Positions 48,942-56,067 of a stretch of 64,000 bases of DNA are shown one piece after another; positions within the stretch are counted from its first letter, which is position 1; each line of letters opens with the position of its first letter. A program made the translations under genes and the position numbers. The notes under the pieces were generated by a model. The model saw only the letters and a list, made by a program, of their open reading frames with translations, searched no databases and was not told the origin of the DNA. This DNA is from Variovorax sp. V213 (GTDB lineage Bacteria; Pseudomonadota; Gammaproteobacteria; Burkholderiales; Burkholderiaceae_C): positions 1,055,001 through 1,119,000 of the forward strand of contig NZ_AP028664.1 in the NCBI RefSeq assembly GCF_041154455.1. The letters are read 5' to 3'.

Positions 48942-50522
48942 TCAGGCGTGAGGCGCGGCGGGCAGCCTGAAGGCCGCGCGCTCCTCTGCGTCCAGCTGTG
49001 CGACCAACCCGGTTTCCCAGGCGAGGTAGCGGCGAGCCGCTTCCTTGTTGCCGTCATGGCGGTCGTGCACGAAGAACAGGTAGTCGATGCACTCCGCATC
49101 GGCGGGCAACCCGGGCGTGGGTTCCACCGGCAGTCCGGCGCCGCGCCACGCGGCCATGCCGCCTTCGAGCAGCAGCGGGGCGGGCGAACGGCCGGCGAGC
49201 TCGGAGGCCGCGGCCCAGGCCGCGAGAGCGGCGTCGTCGGCCAGCAGCACCAGTTGCCGCGTTTCGCTTTTCACGTCATCGGCGAGGCGCGGGCGAATGG
49301 ACCAGCGTGCCTGCGGAATGTGGCCGGCGCGGAACTGCATGCTCGGGCGCAAGTCGATCAGCGCCACGTCGCCTCGATCCAGGCGAGTGGACAGTGCCTG
49401 TGCATCGATGGTCTGCAGCGCGGGAGCCTTGGGGATGGCCGCAGGCGCAAGAGCAAGCCCGCTCGCGAGGCCGCCTTCGAGCACGCTCGCATCGTGTCCC
49501 ATCTGCCGCAGCCAGCTCGCAATCGTCGGCGCGCGCACGCCGTCGTTGTCGAACAGCACGAGCCGCGCGCCGCGCACGCCGACGTACTGGTCGCCGGCCT
49601 GCATCAATTGCCCGCCGGGCGTGTGCTGTGCGCCGGGCAGGCTGCCGGCCGCGAATTCTTCGGGCGTGCGCACGTCGCAGAGAAACAGGGTGCGGCTCGC
49701 GTCGCCGGCCCATTGCTGCACGGTCTGCGCGGTGGCCGTGGGCACGTCGAAGCGTTCGGCCAACGTCTTGGCGGCGGGGCGGAGATCGGTGTTGCCGCTG
49801 TCCGCCGGGTAGTGCCGCGTGCCGCCGTGCTCCAGCGTGTGGTCGTTCAGGTACCAGCCCTGCGTGCCGTTCTCCAGTGCATAGACGGGGTTGGGCAGGC
49901 CGAGGTTGATGAGCGTCTGCGCGCCGATGATGCTGCGCGTGCGGCCCGCGCAATTGATGACGATGGGCGTGGTGGTGTCGGGCACCAGCTGGCGCACGCG
50001 GTAGGCGAGTTCGCCATTCGGACAGCAGGTGGCCGTGGGGATGTTCATCTTGTGGAACTCGCTCACGGGCCGGCCGTCGAGCACCACCACCTTTTCGTTG
50101 CGCGCCAGCATGCCGGCCAATTGGTCGGCACTGACGCGGGGTGTGTGATAGGCCTCTTCGGCCAGCTCGCCGAAGGTCTTCGAGGGCAGGTTGACGCCCG
50201 CAAAGAGCGCATGCCCCGCGGCCTTCCAGGCGCGGGTGCCGCCTTGCAGCACATGCACGTCGGTGTAGCCCAGCACCGCGAGCCGCCGGGCGGCGCGTTC
50301 GGCCACGTCGGAATCGCCATCGTCATACGCAACTACCCGCACGCCGCGGCGCGGCACGAGTCGCGGCGCATCGAGTTCGAGCCGGCTGAAGGGCAGGGGA
50401 ATGCCATAGAACAGATGCGCCTCGCCGTACTGGCCGTGCTCGCGCACGTCGAGCAGTGCGATCTCGCTGCCATCGTGCAACCAGGATCTGAGGGTCTTCG
50501 GATCGATGTGAGAAGTCGTCAT
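48942..50522 (-). CDS. Four-domain rhodanese-like protein
   Basis: A 526-residue protein with four rhodanese modules (about 1-110, 130-235, 270-370 and 385-485) and a C-terminal tail containing DYLFFVHDRHDGNKEAARRYLAWETGL. Only module 2 has the catalytic cysteine (VINCAGRTRS). In modules 1, 3 and 4 the loop position reads YDDGD, FDNDG and LADDA, with Asp in place of Cys. It should move sulfane sulfur or release sulfite equivalents, with the other modules acting as binding or regulatory parts. It lies between the thiol dioxygenase and Bug genes in the same operon. ATG 50522 starts the first module. Confidence 0.9.
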   Translation of the reverse strand: MTTSHIDPKTLRSWLHDGSEIALLDVREHGQYGEAHLFYGIPLPFSRLELDAPRLVPRRGVRVVAYDDGDSDVAERAARRLAVLGYTDVHVLQGGTRAWKAAGHALFAGVNLPSKTFGELAEEAYHTPRVSADQLAGMLARNEKVVVLDGRPVSEFHKMNIPTATCCPNGELAYRVRQLVPDTTTPIVINCAGRTRSIIGAQTLINLGLPNPVYALENGTQGWYLNDHTLEHGGTRHYPADSGNTDLRPAAKTLAERFDVPTATAQTVQQWAGDASRTLFLCDVRTPEEFAAGSLPGAQHTPGGQLMQAGDQYVGVRGARLVLFDNDGVRAPTIASWLRQMGHDASVLEGGLASGLALAPAAIPKAPALQTIDAQALSTRLDRGDVALIDLRPSMQFRAGHIPQARWSIRPRLADDVKSETRQLVLLADDAALAAWAAASELAGRSPAPLLLEGGMAAWRGAGLPVEPTPGLPADAECIDYLFFVHDRHDGNKEAARRYLAWETGLVAQLDAEERAAFRLPAAPHA

Positions 50523-50629
50523 GGGCAAGGAGGGAAATCGATGAGGCGGATGCGGCAGGGCGAGCGGCTCCGTGCGAAGCCGCACAGGCGGCCCGCATCG
50601 AAAGAGTCAAAAAGAAAGGGAGGTGGCGC

Positions 50630-51220
50630 CTAGCGCCGCGTCTGCACGCCGATGCCCATCGTCTGGTACGTGCCGGCCGCAAGGTCGTACGCGGTGCGCT
50701 GGTTCAACGTTTCGAGCGCGCGGCCGTACATGTGCAGGTGGCGGATGACCTGCTCGCCCTGGATCTCGACCGAGTGGATGTCTTCGGGCATGAGCGCGAT
50801 GCCAGTGCCCGGCGCGACCACGACCAGCGCGGTTTCCTCGAGCTTGCCGACGCCCGGCACCGAGCCGTCGTCGCGCCGCTCGTACACGCGGTTGTGCTCT
50901 GTGCCTTCCACCGCGGCAATGCAGGCCCAGGTGGTGTGGTTGTGGGGCACGATCTTCTTGCCCGGGCGCATCACGTTGAGGTAGAGCGCGTAGCTCTGGT
51001 CCGGGTCTTCGGCAATCAGGTAGCGGGCCTGGTGCTCGCCGGCTTCGGGCGGCGGAAAGTCGGCGGCACCCCAGTAGTCGGTGTGCGCGGCGAGCCCCTG
51101 CAGCGAGCCGAGCACCGCATCGAGCTTTTCGCGGGTGGGCTCAGCGCCGCCAATGGCTTTCTTCATCTGGGCGATGGACGCGGCGACCGCCTCGCGGCGC
51201 TGGTCGGACAGGGGGCTCAT
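50630..51220 (-). CDS. Cysteine dioxygenase-type thiol dioxygenase (cupin)
   Basis: A 196-residue cupin of the cysteine dioxygenase family. The iron site is the His pair in VPHNHTTWACI and the His in PEDIHSVEI. Thiol dioxygenases oxidise cysteine or 3-mercaptopropionate to the sulfinic acid. A 3-mercaptopropionate dioxygenase role is known in Variovorax paradoxus, so that substrate is a real alternative to cysteine; the sequence alone does not decide. It heads the operon with the rhodanese, Bug protein and beta-lyase, and is divergent from a LysR regulator. Confidence 0.85.
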   Translation of the reverse strand: MSPLSDQRREAVAASIAQMKKAIGGAEPTREKLDAVLGSLQGLAAHTDYWGAADFPPPEAGEHQARYLIAEDPDQSYALYLNVMRPGKKIVPHNHTTWACIAAVEGTEHNRVYERRDDGSVPGVGKLEETALVVVAPGTGIALMPEDIHSVEIQGEQVIRHLHMYGRALETLNQRTAYDLAAGTYQTMGIGVQTRR

Positions 51221-51307
51221 GCGGGTTTCTCCAATGGGGATGCTTGTCTGGGTGTGCGCTCACTGTAGTGACGCGGGCGTGACCCGACAATCCAGCCGGC
51301 GCACGAA

Positions 51308-51330
51308 ATACATCAATAAAATTAATGTAT
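51308..51330. promoter_or_regulatory. AT-rich quasi-palindrome over the LysR start codon
   Basis: ATACATCAAT and ATTAATGTAT, separated by AAA, match at 9 of 10 positions as an inverted repeat. The right arm includes the ATG of the LysR gene at 51329. It is the only AT-rich stretch nearby and stands between the sulfur operon and its regulator, so binding of LysR here would block its own translation start and promoter. This is inferred from position. Confidence 0.5.
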
Positions 51331-52201
51331 GCCCACGCTCGATCTTGAACTGCTGCGCTCCTTCGTGGCGGTTGTCAGCCACCACAGCTTTGCGGCGGCG
51401 GCCGTGCACATGGGGCGCACGCAGTCGGCCATCACGCAGCAGATGCAGCGGCTCGAAGAGCAGGCGGGCCATCCGCTGTTCGCCAAGCAGGGCCGGCAGA
51501 AGCGGCTCACCGAACATGGCGAGCGGCTCCTGACCTACGCCCACCATCTGCTCGCCCTCAACGACGAGGCGCTGCGCAGCCTCCGGCAGGGCGAGCTCGA
51601 AGGCAACTTGCGCATCGGCGCGCCGCACGACGTGGCCGAGACCATGCTGCCGCTGCTGCTGTCCGAGATAGCGCGCACGTCGCCGCTGCTGCAGCTGGAC
51701 ATCCACATCGGCCGCAGCCCCTACCTCATGACCTCGCTCAAGAGCGGCGAGGTCGACATGATCATCTCGAACCGTGCCGATCCGCAGTTCGATGGCGTGG
51801 TGCTGCGCAATTCGCCGACCGTGTGGCTCTGCGCGGCCAGCTATGTGCACGACCCGGCCAAGCCGGTGCCGCTGATCATGGCCGACGGCCCCAGCATCTT
51901 TCGCCGCATCGGCCATGAGGCGCTCGATGGCGCGGGCGTGGCCTGGACGCCGCGCTACACCTCGTCGAGCCTGATCGGCATCAAGGCCGCGTTGCGTGCC
52001 GGCCTGGGTGTGACGGCGCGCGGGGTTGAGCAACTGGATGCGGGCCTGCGCGTGCTCGGCGCGGGCGACGGCATGCCGCGCCTGCCCGACCTGGCGTACT
52101 ACCTGTACGTGCGCAGCCACGTGGTGAACCCGGTCACGCGGCAGGTGTTCGAAACCTTGAAGAAGCACCTGCGGCTGCCGCGCACCGACATGCCGGCCTG
52201 A
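51329..52201 (+). CDS. LysR-family regulator of the sulfur operon
   Basis: A 290-residue LysR protein. The N-terminal domain LDLELLRSFVAVVSHHSFAAAAVHMGRTQSAITQQMQRLEEQAGHPLFAKQGR is a typical winged helix-turn-helix, followed by the effector domain (GNLRIGAPHDVAETMLPLLLSEIARTSPLLQLDIHIGRSP). It is transcribed away from the thiol dioxygenase operon with 108 bases between. It probably activates that operon in response to a sulfur compound. Its 3' end converges with ureD, 13 bases apart. Confidence 0.92.
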   Translation: MPTLDLELLRSFVAVVSHHSFAAAAVHMGRTQSAITQQMQRLEEQAGHPLFAKQGRQKRLTEHGERLLTYAHHLLALNDEALRSLRQGELEGNLRIGAPHDVAETMLPLLLSEIARTSPLLQLDIHIGRSPYLMTSLKSGEVDMIISNRADPQFDGVVLRNSPTVWLCAASYVHDPAKPVPLIMADGPSIFRRIGHEALDGAGVAWTPRYTSSSLIGIKAALRAGLGVTARGVEQLDAGLRVLGAGDGMPRLPDLAYYLYVRSHVVNPVTRQVFETLKKHLRLPRTDMPA

Positions 52202-52214
52202 ACCCTTGGTGGGC

Positions 52215-53045
52215 CTAGGTGGCCCAGATGCGCGGAGAACTCGCGGGCAGTTGCCACAGCTCGGCGCGCCATGCCTGCCACGCCTGCCGCAGCAGCTGCA
52301 TCGCGGGCTCAACCACCGGCGCGAGCACGCGCAGCACGACGATCTCCGCATGCGGGCTCGTCGCGCCCGCGCTCTCCTGCAGGCCATGCGACTCGATGGC
52401 GGTGCGCGCGAGGGCAAGCAGCGCCTCGCGCCGCGCCTTCGTGGACGGTGTGCCCGCCACGAAGAACAGCGATGCAATGCAGCGGTGCCCGCCGAAGCCC
52501 AGCGGGCTTTGCAAGAGGCGATGGTCCGCCGCGTCGATGCGGCCGCGCTCGAGCCAGACGCCGGGCACTTCGATGTGCTGCAGATAGGTGCCGCGCTCGA
52601 ACGGCTGGTTGGCATTCGGCAAACCGAGCGCCGTCACGTCCCAGCCGATCATCTCGGCACCCGGTTCGGCCTCGATGGTGAGCCGGTTCTCGGCCCGGCA
52701 TCCGCTGTAGCAGAGGGCCTCCAGCGGCAGCCACTCGAGCCGCGCGCCACTGGCGAGCCGGATGCGCGTGCGCTGCAGCGCCAGTTCGCCTTCGGAGCGG
52801 TAGAAGCGCGACGCGCCCGGCGTTGTGATCAGCCCATGGCTCCCATCCGCCGCCTCGATGTCGATGTCCAGCGTGTCGCCCCCGACCAGCCCGCCCGGCG
52901 GATGCACCAGCACGTTGTGGCAGATCGCGTCTCCTTCGGGGTACAGGCTTTGCAGAATGCGCAGCGGCCCGTCGTGCCGAAAGCGCGCAACGCTGCGCCC
53001 GGTTTCGTGCCGGTAATCGAGATGGAGACGTGCGTGCCAGGACAT
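52215..53045 (-). CDS. ureD: Urease accessory protein UreD
   Basis: A 276-residue protein of the UreD/UreH family, the scaffold that helps UreFG load nickel into urease. Typical segments are LRILQSLYPEGDAICHNVLVHPPGGLVGGDTLDIDI, GLITTPGASRFYRSEG, LEWLPLEALCYSGCRA and RGTYLQHIEVPGVWLERGRI. It is the last gene of a minus-strand unit with the deaminase (42-base gap) and the ABC binding protein. No ureABC, ureE, ureF or ureG gene is in the window; a LysR gene on the other strand follows. The protein appears intact. Confidence 0.9.
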   Translation of the reverse strand: MSWHARLHLDYRHETGRSVARFRHDGPLRILQSLYPEGDAICHNVLVHPPGGLVGGDTLDIDIEAADGSHGLITTPGASRFYRSEGELALQRTRIRLASGARLEWLPLEALCYSGCRAENRLTIEAEPGAEMIGWDVTALGLPNANQPFERGTYLQHIEVPGVWLERGRIDAADHRLLQSPLGFGGHRCIASLFFVAGTPSTKARREALLALARTAIESHGLQESAGATSPHAEIVVLRVLAPVVEPAMQLLRQAWQAWRAELWQLPASSPRIWAT

Positions 53046-53087
53046 CCAGCGAGTCTATTCGCCCCGCGCGCTCTCTTTCCTTTGGAA

Positions 53088-53612
53088 CTAGCTACCCCAC
53101 GCTCCGTGGTGGGCGGCGCTCGCTTCGTCCAACAATGCGGGTCCGATGCATTCGATTGGATGCGCAGAGGCGCGGAACACGTCGCGGCACGACAGCTCCA
53201 CATCGCGCTGGTCCTGCCGCTCGCCGCGGAACACGCGCAGGCGCTCGGCATCGATGCCGAACACCACGCGGCCGATGTTCGACCAGAAGATCGCGCCTGC
53301 GCACATCACGCAGGGCTCGCCCGATGCATAGAGGGTGGCGCCGGCGAGCTCTTCGCGCGTGAGGCCGCGCCCCGCGAGCGCGCGCAGGGCGTTGACCTCC
53401 GCATGCGCCGTGCAATCGCCGGTCTCGGCGTTGCTGTTGCCGGCTTCGGCCAGTACTTCGCCCGCGGCCGAGACGATGACCGATCCGAAAGGCCGGTTGC
53501 CGCGGCGCCGCGCCGCGTGCGACCAGACGATGGCCTTGCGCAGATAGCGCCCGTCGCGTTCGTCGAGCGTGGTTTCTTCAGGGAGTTCGGTATGGCTGCT
53601 GCCGGCGTTCAT
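53088..53612 (-). CDS. Nucleoside/nucleobase deaminase (CDA fold)
   Basis: A 174-residue zinc deaminase. The metal motif is CTAHAEVNAL (His and catalytic Glu) with EPCVMCAGAIFW (PCxxC). This form is shared by guanine deaminase GuaD and related base deaminases; a tRNA adenosine deaminase is unlikely because a separate transport gene lies beside it. It begins eight bases after the ABC binding-protein gene and precedes ureD, a set that suggests breakdown of a nitrogenous ring to ammonia or urea. ATG 53612 is used because the frame above it encodes the other gene's complement. Confidence 0.87.
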   Translation of the reverse strand: MNAGSSHTELPEETTLDERDGRYLRKAIVWSHAARRRGNRPFGSVIVSAAGEVLAEAGNSNAETGDCTAHAEVNALRALAGRGLTREELAGATLYASGEPCVMCAGAIFWSNIGRVVFGIDAERLRVFRGERQDQRDVELSCRDVFRASAHPIECIGPALLDEASAAHHGAWGS

Positions 53613-53619
53613 GTCTTGG

Positions 53620-54654
53620 CTATGTCTTGAGAAAGGTTCGTTCGCCGCGCGATGGAAGCATCGAAGTATTGAAGATGGCGTCGGACGCGGGCTTGATCTT
53701 GAGGCCGAATACGTCGACGACCTCGTCGACCTGCTGCTCGAGCGTGAGCTTCTTGATGTCGCCCAGGCCGTGGCTGCGCGTGTCGGCGGCACCTACATAT
53801 TGCGCCGTGACGCCCCAGCGTTCAAGCTCCATCTTTTCGTCGAGGATGGGTTCGCGCTGGCGCATGGCTGCAATGCTGGGTGCGGGGTTGGCAAAGGTCT
53901 CGACGATGGCGCGGTTGGTGGCGCGCAGAAAGGCCGCAACCAGCCTGGGGTTCTGCGCGATCAGGTTGCTGCTCGCGAGAATGGCGTTGCCATACAGGTT
54001 GACGCCGGCGTCCGCATACTTGAGCACCGACAGCTCCTCGGGCTTCATGCGCGCGAAGAGCGAAATCGCGGAATCGTGAAAGTAAGTGGCGGCATCCACG
54101 TCGCCGCGCACCATCACGTTGTCGCGCGCGCTGAAGTCGGTGGTCTGCCACTGGAAGGCATCGCTGCGCATGCCCTGCTTGCGCGCCACCATCGGCCACG
54201 CGCGGCGGGTCGATTCGACGGCCGCGGCCGCCACCTTCTTGCCCGCCAGGCTCTTGAAATCGTTCGTCACGCCGCGGTCCTTGCGGCCGATGATCACGAA
54301 GGGCGCGCGGTTGTAGTACTGGTACACGGCCTGGACCATCGGGGTGCCGGGGTTCTGCGCATTGAACTCCACCAGCGAGCTGATGTCGCCCAGGCCCATC
54401 TGGTAGACGCCGCTCGCAATGCGCGTGATCGAGGCGACCGAGCCGGCGCCGGTGTCGATGGCCACGTCGAGCCCCTCGTCCCTGTAGTAGCCCTTGCTGT
54501 GCGCAAGAAAGAACGGCGCGGTCTGCCCGTTGATGCGGAAGTCGAGCGTGAACTTGAGCGGGGTCAGCTTGCCGCCGTTCTGGGCGAACACGGCAGGGGC
54601 GCCGAGAGGGAGCAGGGTGGCGGCACTGGCCGCAAGAAAAAGTCGACGTTGCAT
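53620..54654 (-). CDS. ABC transporter periplasmic binding protein (NMT1/THI5-like)
   Basis: A 344-residue periplasmic binding protein with a signal peptide (MQRRLFLAASAATLLPLGAPAVFAQ). The mature part begins LTPLKFTLDFRINGQTAPFFLAHSKGYYRDEGLDVAIDTGAGS, the start of the NMT1/THI5-like or SsuA/TauA type fold. It is clearly related to the partial binding protein at the right edge of the window (compare VNLYGNAILASSNLIAQNPRLV with VKLYGNVIIASPKLIKENPEAV). No permease or ATPase lies next to it, so it may use those at 61.6-63.2 kb. It heads the deaminase-ureD unit. Confidence 0.88.
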   Translation of the reverse strand: MQRRLFLAASAATLLPLGAPAVFAQNGGKLTPLKFTLDFRINGQTAPFFLAHSKGYYRDEGLDVAIDTGAGSVASITRIASGVYQMGLGDISSLVEFNAQNPGTPMVQAVYQYYNRAPFVIIGRKDRGVTNDFKSLAGKKVAAAAVESTRRAWPMVARKQGMRSDAFQWQTTDFSARDNVMVRGDVDAATYFHDSAISLFARMKPEELSVLKYADAGVNLYGNAILASSNLIAQNPRLVAAFLRATNRAIVETFANPAPSIAAMRQREPILDEKMELERWGVTAQYVGAADTRSHGLGDIKKLTLEQQVDEVVDVFGLKIKPASDAIFNTSMLPSRGERTFLKT

Positions 54655-54972
54655 GTGGGGCCTCGGAATCATTGGAGTCTTGAATCCCCCGCACAAGGCA
54701 GAGGCACTTCAAGAGCAATTTCCGGGCGAGCGCACAACAGTGGTGCGTGCGCTGCTGAACGCTTCTACTCTTGCGCGAGTTCATGCACGACCCATGCCAG
54801 GCCATTGCGATCAGGGACTTGCGAAGGGCTTGGAAGATGAGCCGGCCCGCGCCACAATGCGGGCGCGCAATTTGCATGGCAAGTGGCGCAGAGTAGAAGC
54901 GTTCAGCCCCAGCGGCAGGAAATTGCTCTTTCAGGTTCGTTCGTACCCACGCGCAACAGAAGGAGTCCACGC
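54655..54972. promoter_or_regulatory. Divergent promoter region with inverted duplicate cassettes
   Basis: Two matching cassettes face outward in this 318-base gap. Toward the Rieske gene: TTGCAT (54872), 16 bases, TAGAAG (54894), within AGAGTAGAAGCGTTCAGC (54890-54907), then GGAAATTGCTCTT (54918-54930). Toward the binding-protein gene on the minus strand: GTGCAT (54788-54783), 15 bases, TAGAAG (54767-54762), the same 18-base block (54771-54754), then the same 13-base block (54723-54711). The gap between blocks differs (30 versus 10). TTGCAT and TAGAAG could be -35 and -10 elements. Each gene has a good ribosome binding site (GAGG and AAGGAG). Confidence 0.65.
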
Positions 54973-56055
54973 ATGCTCGTCACCCAACAACCCGTCTTCC
55001 GCAAGTTCTGGCATGCCGTCATGCCGCTCACCGAACTGGCCAACGGCCCCAGGCCTTTCACGCTGCTGGGCGAAGACATCGTTCTGTTTCTCGATGCCGC
55101 CGGCCAGCCCGCCGCGCTGCGCGACCGCTGCTGCCATCGCACCGCCAGGCTTTCGAAAGGCTGGTGCGTCGATACCGAAGGCCAGGCCTGCGGCCAGGGT
55201 GCCATCCAGTGCGGCTACCACGGCTGGACCTACGACCGCAGCGGGCAGGTGATCCGCATTCCGCAGTACGAGGTAGACCGCAAGATCTCGCCGGAGTACA
55301 AGACCACCGCCTACCGCTGCACCGCGCGCTACGGCTACGCGTGGGTGGCGCTCGAAGAACCCATTGCCGACATTCCCGCCATTCCGGAATTCGACGACCC
55401 TGGCTACCGCACCATCTTCCAGTTCTATGAAGAGTGGCAGACCAGCCCGATGCGCGCGCTCGAGAACTCGTTCGACAACTCGCATTTCAGCTTCGTGCAC
55501 CGGGCCACCTTCGGCGTGGCCGCGAGCCCGAAGCCGAGCAAGTACGAACTGGTGGAGAACGAGGGCGGCTTCTACGCCGAGACCGTCATCGAGGCGGTCA
55601 ACCCGGTCAAGTTCCAGGCCATCAGCGGCGTGACCGAACCGATCACCACACGCCACATGCGCAACGCCTACTTCCTGCCGTTCTCGCGCCGGCTCGACAT
55701 CGAATATCCGAGCGGCGTGCGCCACATCATCATCAACTGCTTCACGCCCATCGACGACGGCCGCATGCAGCTGTGCCAATGGCTGTTCCGCAACGACACC
55801 GAGGCCGACTGCACCGCGCAGATGCTGATCGACTTCGACGAGGCGGTGACGCGCGAGGACAAGGACATTCTCGAATCCACCGATCCCGATGCACTGGTGG
55901 ACACGCGCCGGCGCGGCGTCGAGTATTCGATGGAATCGGACCGGCCCGGCATGCTGATCCGCAAGCACCTGATGCAGCTGCTGGCGAAGCACGGCGAGGC
56001 GGAGGTCTATCGCGGCATGAACGGCGCGGCGATTCCGATTGCAAAGGCCGCCTGA
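54973..56055 (+). CDS. Rieske-type non-heme iron oxygenase
   Basis: A 360-residue Rieske oxygenase. The 2Fe-2S site is CCHRTARL (Cys-x-His) with CGYHGWTYD (Cys-x2-His); the catalytic mononuclear iron site has the motif FDNSHFSFVH (Asp-x2-His-x4-His). The type is that of PobA, VanA or N-demethylase-like monooxygenases, with a C-terminal region of about 150 residues. No reductase or ferredoxin gene is adjacent. It shares its promoter-leader sequence with the ABC/deaminase/ureD unit on the other strand, so the two are probably induced together. Substrate unknown. Confidence 0.88.
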   Translation: MLVTQQPVFRKFWHAVMPLTELANGPRPFTLLGEDIVLFLDAAGQPAALRDRCCHRTARLSKGWCVDTEGQACGQGAIQCGYHGWTYDRSGQVIRIPQYEVDRKISPEYKTTAYRCTARYGYAWVALEEPIADIPAIPEFDDPGYRTIFQFYEEWQTSPMRALENSFDNSHFSFVHRATFGVAASPKPSKYELVENEGGFYAETVIEAVNPVKFQAISGVTEPITTRHMRNAYFLPFSRRLDIEYPSGVRHIIINCFTPIDDGRMQLCQWLFRNDTEADCTAQMLIDFDEAVTREDKDILESTDPDALVDTRRRGVEYSMESDRPGMLIRKHLMQLLAKHGEAEVYRGMNGAAIPIAKAA

Positions 56056-56067
56056 GCGGCCGCTGCA

